Part shown: piece after piece, positions 11,118 through 23,103 of the stretch
How the letters are laid out: each line of letters starts with the position of its first letter
Position numbering within the stretch: position 1 is the stretch's first letter
Assembly (NCBI GenBank): GCA_023105745.1
Contig: JALGQZ010000002.1
Coordinates: forward strand, 44,196,997 to 44,260,996
Source: Austropuccinia psidii
Lineage: Eukaryota; Basidiomycota; Pucciniomycetes; Pucciniales; Sphaerophragmiaceae
Direction: 5' to 3'
DNA length: 64,000 nt
Notes under the pieces: generated by a model
Database searches by the model: none
What the model was told of the DNA's origin: nothing
What the model saw: the letters and a program-made list of their open reading frames with translations, nothing else
Made by a program: the position numbers and the translations under genes

Positions 11118-11751
11118 GTCCAGGAGTTCATTGAGATGTTTTTCAATTTCTTTCCTAGTTTCCAGACTTTCTGGGTAAGGAGGTCCCTGAGCATGGGTGG
11201 ATAAAGTCTTTCCACATCCAGGTATAGTTCTATATCATGGCCTCTAATCTTTCCTAATGGTTCTTCACCATTTGCAAATTCTGGTCTATTCTTTCTCAGC
11301 ATCTTAAGTAAACTTAGTTTTTGTTTACTTGTGAGGGTGGTGCTAAACTGTCTCTCTCTGAATTCATTCAGTAATTCTTCAATAGGGTCTTGGGCAGATA
11401 TTTGGTATATATCAAGTGAAAATTTCTCTTCTTTGTTGGTACCAATGGTTATGTGCCTTTTTTTACTATTGTGAATATCTATGCCATACATCCTCTGATA
11501 ATTTGTTCCCAGTAAACCCCTTGGATGTGGGCATCATCAAGCACAACAAACTCTGGGTTGAGTCTGATGTTACCTTTCCTATGTGGTATAATTATGGCTT
11601 TGATAATTGTCCCAATGGAGTTCATTTTCCCTGATGCATTCTTGAAATTCCTTGCCTTAGTGGGAAAGAGCTGGGTTTCCCAGTTTGGGAAGTGGTTGTC
11701 CAGATAATTTCTGGCCACTATGGCGCAGTGTGCTTCACTGTCAATGATCAA
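11118..11751 (-). pseudogene. Protease and RT leader of element B
   Basis: The stretch 11479-11751 begins IIDSEAHCAIVARNYLD, where a retropepsin Asp-Ser/Thr-Gly motif is expected; here it reads Asp-Ser-Glu, so the Gly is replaced. A second stretch (11081-11491) contains the linker into the RT, with the conserved-looking LPEKIRGHDIEL-type segment reading LGKIRGHDIELYLDVE and ERLYPPMLRDL. Frames overlap and change near 11480 and 11100. Normal role: maturation of the polyprotein. Confidence 0.7.
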
Positions 11752-11805
11752 TGGATGTTGAACATTTTCAATACAAAAAGTGATTTTTGTGGCTGCTGCA
11801 TGTAT

Positions 11806-14325
11806 TTATGCCATTCCTTTTGTTGGTGCAACCAGGAATGTTTGTGCATCTTGTGTGAATTTGCACAACCTTCTATTGGCAGTGTCTTGTGGCATTCCTG
11901 CTTCCAACTGTATGTCCTGGATTTCTATTGGGGTTTGCTCTTTGTATTCAACTAGAAATTCTTCTCTTGGGTCCTTCTCTTCATCAGATTGTTCTCTGAT
12001 GGCATCTCCCATAGATTCTGAGTCTGGGTCCTCTGTTGGGGATTCCTCCTCTGGGACTTTCTCAATGGCATAGACTTTTTTCTTTGCCTTTGGACAGTTG
12101 TTGGCATAGTGGTCTGTTGAACACAATTGTGACAAGAATTTTTCTTCTTTGTCACTTCTGCCACTCTTCCCTTGGGTTTGTCTTTAAACTCTACCCTGAA
12201 AGGTTGTTTCTCTTTGAAACTACTGCTTCTATATGGGGTGAATTTCCCTATGTTAGTTCTTTTCCTTACATATTGTAATGTATTAGCAATTTCATCTAGA
12301 GTGCAATTTTGGTTGCATATGCATCTTACTGCATGCTCTAGCTCTCCTGGCATTTGTGTCAGAAGTTTGTGATTCCTCATTTGAGTGCTAATTTGAGGAT
12401 CAATGGCTTTGAGTCTCTTAGACTGTCTAAGACACCACTCATATGGATCTTTTTCCACTCAGTATTTGTCATTTTCAAATGACATGGTCTTTTGCCATAT
12501 CCAAGTACCATTGCTGTACTTTTGGATAATTTGACTCTTCCACCATGGCCAGTTTCTCCTGCCATGGATTTCTTTCATTTCTGTGTACCATATACTAGCA
12601 TGACCTTTAAACGCTGTATTGAGTCTAGCATTAATCCAGTAGTCTGATATGCTTGGTACATCAATGAAAAGTACATCAATATACTCTATGAGCTCCATAT
12701 GCTCATATTCTCTAGTTGCAGAGAATTTGGGCCAGCTTGAGGCCTTGTGAAGCTGTTTCAAGGATTCCTTTTCAGTATAGGACATATTATCTCCATCCTG
12801 GTATGGTGATGAAGATCTTGCCTTATTCACCAACATGGCATCTGGGTGATATGGACTATCCATAACATGGCCTTGTGGTTGGTGCTTCATGTTATGATAG
12901 ACACTAAACAATTTTTTTATTTCTTGATCCAGACAATCCCTGTCCCTTCTGCTATGGTGTGTTCTTCAAAGACTATATTCAGTCTTTTGTTGGTTTCTTC
13001 AGAGGCTTTGCTCAATTTAGCATGTCCTTCTTGAAGGGTTTTAACACTTTTATCCATGGAGGCTGTTAGTTTTTTCATCCTCTCATGGCTTGCTTCAAGA
13101 TCTGCAAACTGCTTTTGGTTTGCTCAGAATATTGGACATTTTTAGCCACAGTACATCACTGTTTAAGTTACTCTCAGGTGATACAGCATTATGTTCAATC
13201 TGAGTGGGGGTAATATTTCTATTAAGGGGACTACTGAATCTAGAGTTATTTACAGCTTCTTCCAGCTCTTGTGTACTTCTTTCACCAATTCCAACAGTTT
13301 CTGGATAATTGGGTCTGACTCTCTCTGCCTTTGGTGAAAAGAGGTCTTGTTTTTTCCCTTGTATCCTTGTCTTCTCCTGGAAACTTCCTGGGATTGTGAA
13401 GAATGGTGACTCTTGGCTACTGATCTGTTGGTTTCTGAATGGTGTGAAGCCACTGGAGAGCTGATTTGGCCTGCTCCTTGTGAGCCTGAAGGAATCTGAG
13501 TGTGCCATATCTGGGTTAGCTGTTCTTTTATAGCTTGGATAGTGGCTTGATTCTCCCTTATCCTGTTTTCCCTCACCTCCAGGATTCTGAACTGCCTGGT
13601 GGGATTGCAACCTTTGGTGATTATCATAAGGTCTTTCAAGTCTTTCTCTTTGAGACAAATCTTGTGGAAACTTGCTCCAAGTTCTGCCCAGTGAGATGCC
13701 AGGTTGAATCTCTTGTTGTCCATGCTCCATTTAAATAAATCTTTGAGGACTTGGTGGAGCTGAAGAACTTGATCCATATATTTCCAGTCCCCTATTTTGA
13801 GGTTCCTGTTGAATTGTAAAGTGAATGGAAGAGTGGGTATGATTTCCCTCAGTGTCTTGCCATCCACCACTGTGTCCAAGGTGTCCTCTTCCAGGTCTTC
13901 TGGTTCTGTACAGGCATTTTCTGTCCTCTGGTTGGTTCCTTTGGAAGCCAAGGTTTCTGAGGTGTACAGGTGACATATCAGTGTTTGTCAGAAGTCAAAA
14001 ACTTTATGTCCTTAGGGTATTTACCTTTGACTCTGCCTTGTACAAATTTGTTGTCTGCTGATTTGGGCAATTTACCTTTAGAGGTTACAACTGGGTTAAT
14101 TATGGTGATTCTCCCTGTACAAGCTGTTAAGGTTGGTTTACCTTGTATTGAAGCAGTGTGTTGTGGTTTTCTACTCCTCTGGGTGGCAATGGGTGTCCAC
14201 TTCATTGCTGTGATAAGGTCTTCACTGTGCCTCTTTCCTTTTCCCTTGCTGCCCTCTGGTTCTGAGGGTGTCACTGGTGTGTTGGCCTGTGACTGGGTTT
14301 CTAGTGGTATGTAGTTGTCCTCCAC
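11806..14325 (-). pseudogene. Gag of element B, several broken frames
   Basis: The N-terminal part (13978-14325, starting MEDNYIPLETQ) is polar and low in complexity. The middle parts (13095-13951) are Gln/Ser rich. The capsid-like core (12459-12911) reads SWPKFSATREYEHMELIEYID and WPWWKSQIIQKYSNG, resembling the gag of elements E and F (EWPTFTGEGKYYNM, WSWWKNEIRTKWEN). The zinc-knuckle segment at about 12090-12160 reads SCHNCVQQTTM, then on another frame CSTDHYANNCPKAKKK, so the knuckle is split by a frameshift. An acidic tail follows (11806-12060). Role: RNA binding and particle formation. Confidence 0.82.
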
Positions 14326-14910
14326 TGAATCAAACAGAAGAAGAGGGCTTCAATTTCAGTTAAGACTTCTTAAGATGCTGTTTGCATGTCTAACAATGGC
14401 CTCTGGGCTCGTATTTTACTACAATGTGCCCTGTATAATGACAGTGTAATGCAATCAACAATTCCACGTTAGAATTACAGCCTACATATGTCTGATTTGC
14501 TGTTTGTCTACCAGTATCTCATAGATTTACTGGTAATTAGCAAGTATAATCTGTACAAAGTGGTTTGTATAAGAGGTTAATTGAATTAACAATATACCTC
14601 ACCATTCCTCAACTGTTGAATTGAAAGTAAGAGGTGTCCTTATTTAATCAAAAATTTGAACTATATTGATGGATTACTGTGTTTTTATATGTAAAACACG
14701 CAAAAAATAGGAGTTTTATGGTTAGTTAACCACGTAGTAATATTAATAATAAAACTTGGTATAAGACATATACCACTCAGAAAAATATAATAAGATAGGT
14801 ATTATATATTTTGGAGATTTTTATGCCTAAAAGAAAAAACAAAATGTCAGAATAAAGAAAAATAAGTGATAAAACTCACTTTTAAGGTCCAAAAAGATCA
14901 AAAAAGCACG
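14326..14910 (-). other. 5' leader of element B
   Basis: AT-rich noncoding stretch between the gag start and the primer-binding site. I see no gene in it. Confidence 0.6.
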
Positions 14911-14922
14911 GCTAGGCCCCCA
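14911..14922 (-). other. Candidate primer-binding site, element B
   Basis: On the minus strand TGGGGGCCTAGC follows the 5' LTR end (TGACA) after three T residues. The same block, with one change (TGGGGGCCTGGC), sits in the same place in elements E (48803-48814) and F (56236-56247). It starts with TGG, as expected for pairing with a tRNA CCA end. The tRNA is not identified. Confidence 0.65.
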
Positions 14923-14925
14923 AAA

Positions 14926-16319
14926 TGTCAGGCTTAGTCTATGATGAAGTATTAATTAGGCTATTTACAACTTTAACTATGACTGTGACATGGTGATAAA
15001 GGTTTCAAATAGAATTACTTTTTGATAATAAGGGTTTATAATGAAAATAAAAGGGCTTTACTATTTGTGGAATAGTGGTTGTGAGTGCTGTTGAAAGCCC
15101 TGCGTCCAGCTTTACCTGTTTGATTACAATAATAAAGACTACAATACTTGAGTTTGAAGTATACCTGATTATTGTACAAGAGTATAACTGTTTTTGACAG
15201 TTGTACAACATAGGAATTCACGAGCAGGCTGAGGAAACCTTTTCAGGCAGTGAAAAGGCCCCTTTTTATCCCGAAATGGGGTGGAAAGGCTGTTAGACCT
15301 TTCCACATATAGGAAGTGAAGATTTTTCACTCTCTAAGACAGGCTTGTGGCTTGAAAAATACCTTTAGAGCCCGTATTGGGCTCAGATGTGGTTTTGAAA
15401 CCACAACTGGGCAGTTTTCACCAATACAGGGTGAACATTTTCATCTGGGGACCACACAGCTTGATTCTGACCAGTATTGAATGAACTAGAAGGTATTGAA
15501 GTATAAACATACTTCTTCATCAGTTTGAAACCTCATAATCATAGTTGTGGGATATTGTCCCACACAAAAGCTGTATTGGCCAAACTGTGGGATTTTGACC
15601 TTAAATCTGCCATAACTTTGTCGGTTCTTGAGATATCCACATTAGACTTGGTTCAATGTGTAGCCATATATGTGCGCTACACAATGGTATCTCATTTTAT
15701 ATGGCTATCATTAAATATGGCAAAGTTATGCCATGTACAGGTTTTTTGTACATATGCATGGTTTAGGCAAAAAACTGTATTGGGCTTGTTTGTCCTATAG
15801 CTTTTGCTCTAGTTGAGATATGGGGAAATGAATGACACCATCAGATAGCCCTGATTGGTCTCTTTCCAAAAAGACTCCACTTTAGGTATTTCACACTAAA
15901 ACTGTAAAAGTTGGATGAGAAGTGATTATTTTGTTCACCCTTATTTAGCCTGAATTTGGCCATAACTTCAGTAATACTGGTGCTAGCTCAGTTTGGCTGG
16001 TACCATTGGATAGGCCTGACTTAGAGCTACATTTTGAATACCCATTTGATGGGTTTAAGACTCTTACTCTGTATTTCAGATGAGAGGTGAAAATCAAGGT
16101 TTATGCCCAGCAACAACTTTGAGCAGGAATAACTTTGTTATTCTTTGTCCTATGGTTATGGGACTTGTATATTTGGAAAGGGGTAAGCGTCCTTTTTCTT
16201 TTGATGCCTTTTGAGCTTATTTTTCTCAGCTCCATGTTTTGGTTGTATCTTGGCTATACCATTGATTTATGGTATCTGGCTGTCATGCTTGTGCTCTGGT
16301 TTTGAGTCACAGGCTGTCA
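14926..16319 (-). repeat. 5' LTR of element B
   Basis: Begins TGTCAGGCTTAG on the plus strand and ends at AGGCTGTCA. Direct repeat of 6590-8025, with a deletion of about 40 bp near 15465-15480 relative to the other copy. No conserved ORF. Confidence 0.88.
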
Positions 16320-16680
16320 GGTTTAGAGGGACTTGCAACATCAATACCCTCCAAGTTGAACCTTTCATCAATATATGGCCAAATTCCCTTTTTTCTTTTG
16401 ATTATTTCTCTTTCTTTTATATTCTATTATTCCAAATTATACCATTCAATATCCTTCAAGACATTACTTAACTCAAATTCATTTATGGAAAAGTTTGGAT
16501 TCTTTTATGATTCTTGGTGGGGAGTGGAAGTTATGAAAGTTAGTTTCATCTCCTGGTATACATCTCTGAGGGTTCTACTTCTTGTAAAACAACACCTGGG
16601 CCACTCTGTGAGCATCAAATGTTTGGTTTTATCTTTTCATGATAATTATGGCCAAATCAAGAAACTCACCACGAGAAGAT
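16320..16680 (+). other. Gypsy A/C-type 3' noncoding sequence
   Basis: GATTCTTGGTGGGGAGTGG and GGGCCACTCTGTGAGCATC at 16508-16620 match, with divergence, the tail of element A (6450-6560) and the duplicated 3' noncoding block of element C. It is either the continuation of element A after the B insertion or a further fragment. Confidence 0.55.
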
Positions 16681-17230
16681 CAATCCTCCAAAGTTTCTTT
16701 ATTTTCTTTTCTCTTTTCTTTTTCCTCTCAATTCTTTCTTTTTACTTGTATGATTTTTTTTATTTCTTGTTTTCAAAAGCAGCAGTCATCACTCCCATAT
16801 CTTGTTTGGGGAGTCAAGTTATTCAATAATCAAAGAGAAAACACTAGTAATGATAAAGACCAACTACAGTGTCAGCCTGTGACTCAAACCCAGAGCACAA
16901 GCATGACAGCCATAATACCATAAACCAATCACCAGGGCAAATCTCGCGTCAATCGTTGGTGATTGACTTCACGTCACACCGCGGTCAGTATAAAATCTTT
17001 CTTCAGTCGCATTAGTGTCACGTTATAGTCACTGGATTTAGTGGGTCACGTCACATCAGCGTCAAGACAATGTCAATTGTCACATGAGAATTTCACTCAA
17101 AGCCCAAACCCATTTCAACACTATTCGCAATGTTTGGGTAATATCACCTCATTGGCTTCTGCATCCCCACCTGATCCGTTCCAATGCTTGGCATGCTTAC
17201 GCGCCCGCACCTCCCTCCAGATGAGACTCT
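16681..17230. repeat. Family-B LTR fragment joined to a GTCACG-rich repeat
   Basis: 16681-16869 is T-rich with no gene. From 16870 the sequence TGTCAGCCTGTGACTC... is the sense-oriented start of a family-B LTR (about 60 bp). It then runs into CACCAGGGCAAATC and a segment rich in GTCACG/TGACGT words, containing TCAATCGTTGG. The same segment occurs in inverted order inside the LTR at 40960-42450 (about 41040-41095). No coding content. Confidence 0.6.
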
Positions 17231-17660
17231 GACACTGCCCCCCCATCTCCATCCTCACCACTCCTTATGCTTTCACACCCCCGCCCTTACCATCTTTATG
17301 CTCATGTGGTGCCCTCCCGACATGCCCCCAACACTGCTAGCCATCCTTATGCTTGTGTAGTGCCCTCCCAACACTGCTTACCATGCTTACACTCACGGAG
17401 TGCCCTCCCGACACCAATTATCCTTACGCTTGTGTAGTGCCCTCCCAACATGCCTCCAAAACCACTTACCATCCTAACGCTCATTTGGTGCCCTCCCGAC
17501 ATGCCTCCGAGGCCGCCCTCACACTGGCCTAATCCTCAACACCGCTTATGATCCTTATGCTCCTTCACCACCCCCTCTCTCCGCCCTCACCACTCCATAC
17601 ACTTCCGCACCTCCACTGCTTACCATTCTTATCCTGCCCGCAGCGCCCTAAATATATCCC
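17231..17660. repeat. Degenerate minisatellite (GTGCCCTCCCGACATGCC units)
   Basis: Repeated phrases GTGCCCTCCCGACATG and TTACCATCCTTA recur at irregular spacing. This is a decayed relative of the clearer array at 35100-35760. It is GC-richer than its surroundings and not protein-coding. Confidence 0.7.
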
Positions 17661-17689
17661 TCCAACACCATTGTCAATGAAGTATGTTT

Positions 17690-18625
17690 CAAACTTTTAA
17701 TCATTTATTCTCTGCATGTTAAGCTCACAAGGTCTTGAAATATTGGCACCACAGCCTCTGAGATCAAATCAAATCACTTCTTGATCCATTCTAAAACCTT
17801 TCTACATCTTCATTCCATCATTGTGTGAAGCGCTTTGTTGAAAAGATTCCTATGGCTATTTCAAGAACCAATCTCAATAGCTCCATTTGCTCTTCATAAG
17901 CTGTAGGGCAATTCAAGTATCCTGTTCTTGAAAGGAATCTTGACTTTACTTGTTGTTCAATTTAATCTAAACAGTCATTTAAAAATATATTGAGCCCAAT
18001 GTGGAGAATCTCTTGTCTTACTGGAAACATATTAGATCCTTTGTAAAGCTTACTACAACTACTGTTCTCCCAATAATACATAATCCACCTTGTCCTTTGC
18101 TACCCTGGACGCATCTAGTAGGAAGTAACAACACCTTACCATCCAATTCAGTGCAGTGGGCAGATTTTTCCAAGCTTATCATGAGCTCCTTTCCTTTGGG
18201 GCCCTCATCTTGTAAAAAGCTAGGTTGGGGTTCCAAGACCTCCAAAAACTTTTTCAATGTTTCTCTATAGTTGGTAAGCCAAGGGATTTCCTGTTTGCGC
18301 TGATTGACCAGTCTCATCAGAAGATGTTCTCAGGTCATAAAAGTTCCTTGTTCATTCCAATTAATTTTATAATTCCATCTTGGTGTCCTTCTTGAAACCG
18401 GTTGGGTGAGCTGATGGTGATTCCATTTCCATTTGAACTGAATGACTTGGGCTGAAGCCCCGAGGAAGACCTGTGAGATTTCCATTGTTTCTCACAATCT
18501 CATTGCTTTTTCTCTGCAAGCTCAAGAAGCTTTACTTATGATTCAATCTTCTCCAAGCTCACCCCAGTCTGACTTGAACAATCTTCATATCTTAGGTAGA
18601 CTGAAAGATCTGGCTTTGTCATGAT
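17690..18625 (-). pseudogene. Decayed gene of unknown function
   Basis: On the minus strand, broken readings run in one direction: MTKPDLSVYLRYEDCSSQ at the right end, then an open stretch 18018-18317 (NQRKQEIPWLTNYRETLKKF, CTELDGKVLLLPTRC), then QMELLRLVLEIAIGIFSTKRF further left. Stops separate them. The style resembles multicopy rust proteins, but I do not recognise the family and assign no function. It is flanked by a minisatellite and a LINE remnant, and it may contain short introns that would explain some frame changes. Confidence 0.4.
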
Positions 18626-18626
18626 T

Positions 18627-19860
18627 TCAAAACAATCAACTATAAAGTAAGCACTGAACAAGATGTAATATCAATAGGATACATCAATGACGCTACTCAC
18701 CTGATATCAGGAACCACCATCGAAGAAGTAAAGAACAAAATGAATATAACGTGTCAACATACATTAGAGTGGGGGAGGAAAACAGGAGCGGAATTCAATA
18801 AAAAAAAGACAAATTTAATGATCTTCACAAGGAATGACATAGAACCCCAAACAGTACAATTCGGGGAAGAGTCAATTAGATCAACAACAGCAGTTAAATG
18901 GCTAGGAATACATTTAAACCCACAACTCACCTACAAACAACACATTAGCAATTTGAACAATAAGGCAAACACTACACTAGCTCAGATAAACAGAATATCC
19001 ACCAAATATTTTGGCCTAAACACTGCCAACACAAGGTTATTGATCAAGACAACCCTATATCCTAGACTCCTATATGGAGGGTTATTATAGATAAACAAAA
19101 GAAACAAAGGGAAAATTGGAAACATGCTTACTCTTATTGACAACAAAGCTGAGCGATTAGTAATGGGTGTCCAGAAAAGCACACCGCTAGCCTTTCTCAA
19201 AAGAGATAGTGGCCTTGGTCCACTTTTGAAGAAGCATATAACACAAACACACAAGATGGTCATGAAACTCATGTCAAAGGAGGAGGAACACCTTGGGAGG
19301 AGAATTGCACATCAAGAGATCAGAGAAATACAACACCAATATAAGTCAGCAATACACCTACTAATTAACAGAGAAAGCTTATGTAGAAAACTTCTTATCA
19401 GCCCCGAAAGAACTAGAAACTACCCAGTCCCGCGTTGGAATGAACTATGGACAGTAAACAACCTAAACAAAAGCAAGGATTAAGAAAAGAAAGCAGTCCT
19501 ACAATTAATAGATGGGGTTAATCTAAATGAAGACATAGTAATATTCACCAATGGGTCAGATATTGCAGGAAAAGGTAAAGGGGCATCAGCAATTGTACTG
19601 TCAAAAAACACAATGACAAGCAGTCACATACCAAACGCTAGTCTAATTACAAATTTCAAAGACAAACTGTAAGGCTTATGCCTAGCAGCTGAGATCATAA
19701 AAAGGGAAATTCAAAAAAACAAAGGAAGTTGGACAAGAGGAAAAGCATTCATTCTATGTGATAACCAAGGGGCATTAAGAAAAGTAGCAAACCTGGCAAA
19801 GCCAAACCCGGTACAATACCTATAACTCACAACACATGCACATATTTTAAAGATCTCATG
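18627..19860 (+). pseudogene. LINE-type non-LTR retrotransposon remnant (RT end plus RNase H)
   Basis: The reading begins FKTINYKVSTEQDVISIGYINDATHL; the palm motif YIND stands where Y-x-Asp-Asp is expected, with the first Asp replaced by Asn (a G-to-A change would do it). It continues with AEFNKKKTNLMIF and VKWLGIHLNPQLTYKQHI, typical of the region after the LINE RT palm. A stop at about 19088 separates 19124-19483 (DNKAERLVMGVQKS). From about 19530 a non-LTR RNase H follows (IVIFTNGSDIAGKGKGASAIV, where Asp-Gly-Ser reads Asn-Gly-Ser, then LCDNQGALRK). RNase H suggests the I or Tad1 group. The 5' half and tail are missing. Confidence 0.85.
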
Positions 19861-20633
19861 TGATTTTCCAAATTATTATTTACTTTTGGTTAAGGATTTA
19901 GATGTAGTTTAGTACAATGATGTGCAAGAATTTGTGATGAAAGCGCTCACAAAGATGTCAGTTACACATTTGAAAATATCTGGAGGAGTGCTTGTTTTTA
20001 TGAAAAAGCAAGTCCTTGGCTTATGTGCCTACAGAGAGGCCCCAGCATGGACTTTGGGTTGTGTTACCCCTACAGTATTGGCTCGTATCATTAATTGGTG
20101 TCACATGGATCAAATTGATTAATTGTATCTTTTTACCTTTTCATATTTTGTTGTATGGCTTATTATTTATTTACTCTATTGCCAAAATTGAAATTAAATA
20201 TATACAAGATTTGTCTCATAAAACTCGCATGCGATGCAAAAGAATTCTGCCCTCACTTCAAATTGGCCGTAACCTTCATATCATCAATTTAAAATTCATT
20301 ATTAAGTTATCTTATTTTAAAAAATTGTTTTTATGCTGTTCTCGATGAAATGTAAATTGAATTTAATTCAATGAAACTTGTCTTGTCAAATTCCATGTCA
20401 TTGGAAAAAAGGAATTTTTCAATGGAACAATTTTCTGAGATCACAATAGCCAGCATGTATCGTAGAAAAAAAGGTTTCAAACAAACATGAAGTGAAAACA
20501 GCACGAATTCCTCCTTGTGTTCTAGATACAATAGTAAATATTTTGACCTAATACATAACATGTATTTTATGTAAAAACATTAATCAAAGCTTTAAAGTTA
20601 ATTTAAAAGAACTAATGGAATTAATGAGTACTT
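19861..20633. other. Noncoding stretch, no gene seen
   Basis: AT-rich DNA between the LINE remnant and the host-gene remnant. The short ORFs show no recognisable motif. Confidence 0.5.
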
Positions 20634-20861
20634 TCACGACCATACATCAGTACCACATTCTTCAATAAACATATTGTTGACCTGACGATTTTGATGGTTT
20701 TCCATTTTAAATTCATCAGCCATCTCTTCATCTTGGCATTTAATGACAATTTCCACCTCTTTATCACGATTGTTTTCATTTTGGTCACTCTCTTCTTCTT
20801 CTTCTTTGCCACTACTTGATTGTAGGTCTAGGCTTTGCTCGTCATCACTGCTTTGGGCAAG
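20634..20861 (-). pseudogene. 3' end of rust-type multicopy gene, separated by element C
   Basis: Minus-strand frame reading LAQSSDDEQSLDLQSSS, then an acidic run (GKEEEEESDQNENN) and ending ECGTDVWS before a stop. It is the C-terminal part of the gene whose other exons lie at 30337-31955. Joining across the 5-bp duplication GCAAG gives a continuous frame through DLSHELAQSSDDE. The function of the family is unknown to me. Confidence 0.7.
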
Positions 20862-22299
20862 TGTCACAGGGGCTCTAGTGGAAATACAAGAGTGGCCTGG
20901 CACTCAGCAATCAGGGAACTCACTTGGAAGACTCCAAAAGAAATAAAGAATAAAAATAATAAGAATGAATTCCTCTAAAAGATATGCAGGTACAAGATGA
21001 GATGCAAAGAAGAAAAGGAAGCCAAATGGCCAAAGAGCCAACCAAGTAAGTCCTTAATCACTGTTTCAACCTGCCAAAAATGAATAATGGAATTAGTAAG
21101 GATATGACCACCAAATATCCATTGACAGGCAAAGAAAGAGAAAGAGAAAGGTGCTAAATGACTGACTTAATAATATCAGTATTTGCTTAACTAAAATGAA
21201 AAGAAAATAGAGATAAAATAAAATCAAAGTATATTAATTAACTGGGGAAAAACCCCCCAGGGTGGAAAGGGTAGCCGGTATATGTGAAAAGTTGGGAGCT
21301 TGAGTTCTTCAGGCTGAAAACTGATCTGTATTGATCCTTGAGGCTGTATTGATTGTTTTGGGAATTGATACAGCTGGCTAATATTGAAATTGAATTGGGT
21401 TGAATGAACTTCCCATGCTTGAAAATGAAATACAGTTCTTGGTGGATCCAGACTGTATTGAAATGAATATGGTTGCCAAGATGGATTGAGTGGAGCTTTG
21501 ACACTTGACAACTTCTTTTGGAACTGCCTCTTGAATACACTTTTGAGAATGAATTGAAAGTATTCCATTGGAAGGAATACTTGGAGTGAGAACAACCAAT
21601 GACTGCTTGATGGCGTCATTGGTCTTTGACGCTGAAACACTTGCTCTTGAGCCTTGATGATTCCTCTGAATGATTGGGTGCCTTGATGATGTGATGAGAT
21701 GTTGGAATGTTGAAATGACCATTTGATATTGCCACCATTGAATTGCTGTTGAAAAATGATGTACAATGATATATAACATCATTTATGGCATATTGGTTCA
21801 TTGGGAAGAAGATTACGTCCAAAGGTCTTGAGATGGAAAGGCAGAGGGCAAAAGGATGGATGTGATGGCTTCAGAGCTTGGAAAGGTGTTTCTGGGCCCT
21901 TTGGGGTTTTTGGCCACTTTTGGGTTCTGAGCCAAAAACTGGCCCAAAAGGCGGGAAAGTGTCTTTTGGACACTTTGCGTCAAAGTGCGCAAAAATGCGC
22001 AAAATGCGCAAATGCACATTATGAGCCCAAATGGCCAGAAACAGCCATTTGGGCCATTTCCCCTGGTTTTGAGGGAAATGACCAGAAATACCCATTTGGG
22101 CATAAATTGCCGCTATGGGTTCTGGATTGAGGTGAAGGGCCATGAAGGCTCCAAAACACAAATGGCCGTAAAAGGTCCATAAGATGATGACATGGCCATA
22201 TTGGCCACTGGTGATGGATATGGCCAATTGGCCATAAGAGAACTATGGCTTGATATGCCATATGGGGATCCAAGGAGGTGAATTGCCATGGTTGTGACA
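20862..22299 (-). repeat. 3' LTR of element C
   Basis: Nearly identical to 28852-30336. It contains three TGCGCA units (21985-22010) where the other LTR has nine. The long ORFs here (for example 21224-21766) also exist in the other LTR only because the LTRs are copies; I see no protein motif in them. Confidence 0.95.
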
Positions 22300-22330
22300 G
22301 TACCCCCCACCTTGGAATGGTGAGCTCCTG
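22300..22330 (-). other. Polypurine tract of element C
   Basis: The minus strand reads AAGGTGGGGGGTA directly before the 3' LTR, the expected position and composition. The upstream words GGTGCTCAGGAGCTCACC recur next to the polypurine tract of element D (44570-44603). Confidence 0.75.
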
Positions 22331-23103
22331 AGCACCAATACAAGGTGAAGCCTGTTGAGGCTATTGGAAAGATTTTGAGATAGTGATTCAAGAGGACTGA
22401 TGAAGATAAAAATTTGAAAACTGATATTAAAAATTTGACATTTGACGCAGGACTTGCTTGATCTTCTTTTGACATTGGCTTCATGATTTGAATTGAATTT
22501 TAAAATAGATGAAAAATTTTGACGTGATCATTGACGTGATAAGAGAAAATTTAAAATGAAAATAAAATAAAAATAAAGAATGAAAAGGAAAATAAAAGGA
22601 AGAGAAAAGAGAAAAGGAAATTGAATTGAATCTTGAGGAGGTTCCAATCTTCATCACAGAGGTTGATAACTGATTTTGGAATTGGCCAAGGACCTGGAAA
22701 GAGAAATTTGATGCCAGGTGCTCACAAAGTGGCCAAGGTGATGTTTTGACAAGATTGTAGACCCCTCAGGGAAGTGCACACCAGGAGAGGAACTTACTTT
22801 CAGTAGTTACCACTCCTGCCAGTGCCATAAAAATAAAAACAAAAATGCTGAAGGAATGAATTTGAATTTGAAATCTTGGAAATGAATTGAAAGTGAATGG
22901 CCCATTGTCCCAAGTGAAATGGCCATAAGATTGGAAATGAATGTTGAAAAGCCCAGCCAAAGATCTGTGTCCAAAATTTGCAAAGTGCTCACAGAGTGGC
23001 CAGGGTGATGCTTACAACAAAAGAGTAGAATACCCCTAAAGGTGCATACCAGGAGTGGGACTTACTTTTGGTAATTCCTCTCCCCACCAAGCACCATAAT
23101 GAA
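22331..23103 (-). other. 3' noncoding region of element C with an internal duplication
   Basis: Two diverged copies of a block of about 130 bp (22704-22832 and 22975-23103) each contain GTGCTCACA, AGTGGCCA and a CAGGAG...ACTTACTTT segment. Element A and the 16.5-kb fragment carry single related copies. No coding potential. Confidence 0.7.

Larger units (their letters stand above)
6590..16319 (-). mobile_element. Full-length Gypsy retrotransposon B (mutated)
   Basis: Two direct repeats (6590-8025 and 14926-16319) bracket gag and pol coding on the minus strand. The order on that strand is 5' LTR, primer-binding site, gag, protease, RT, RNase H, integrase with a chromodomain-like tail, polypurine tract, 3' LTR. 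LTR ends are TGTCAG... and ...TGACA. The flanks AATTT (6585) and GGTTT (16320) differ by two transitions and could be a decayed target-site duplication, which I do not regard as proven. The LTRs differ by many substitutions and a deletion of about 40 bp, so this is an older insertion than element C. It sits in the 3' noncoding tail of element A. Confidence 0.85.

Noticed and set aside
6585..16324. AATTT/GGTTT as a firm target-site duplication of element B
   Set aside because: Only three of five bases agree; two transitions are possible, but this is not enough to claim it.
21224..22484. Several ORFs of 100-180 codons on the minus strand, repeated at 29181-30364
   Set aside because: They lie in the two LTRs of element C, so their duplication is that of the LTR; no protein motif or start context supports them.
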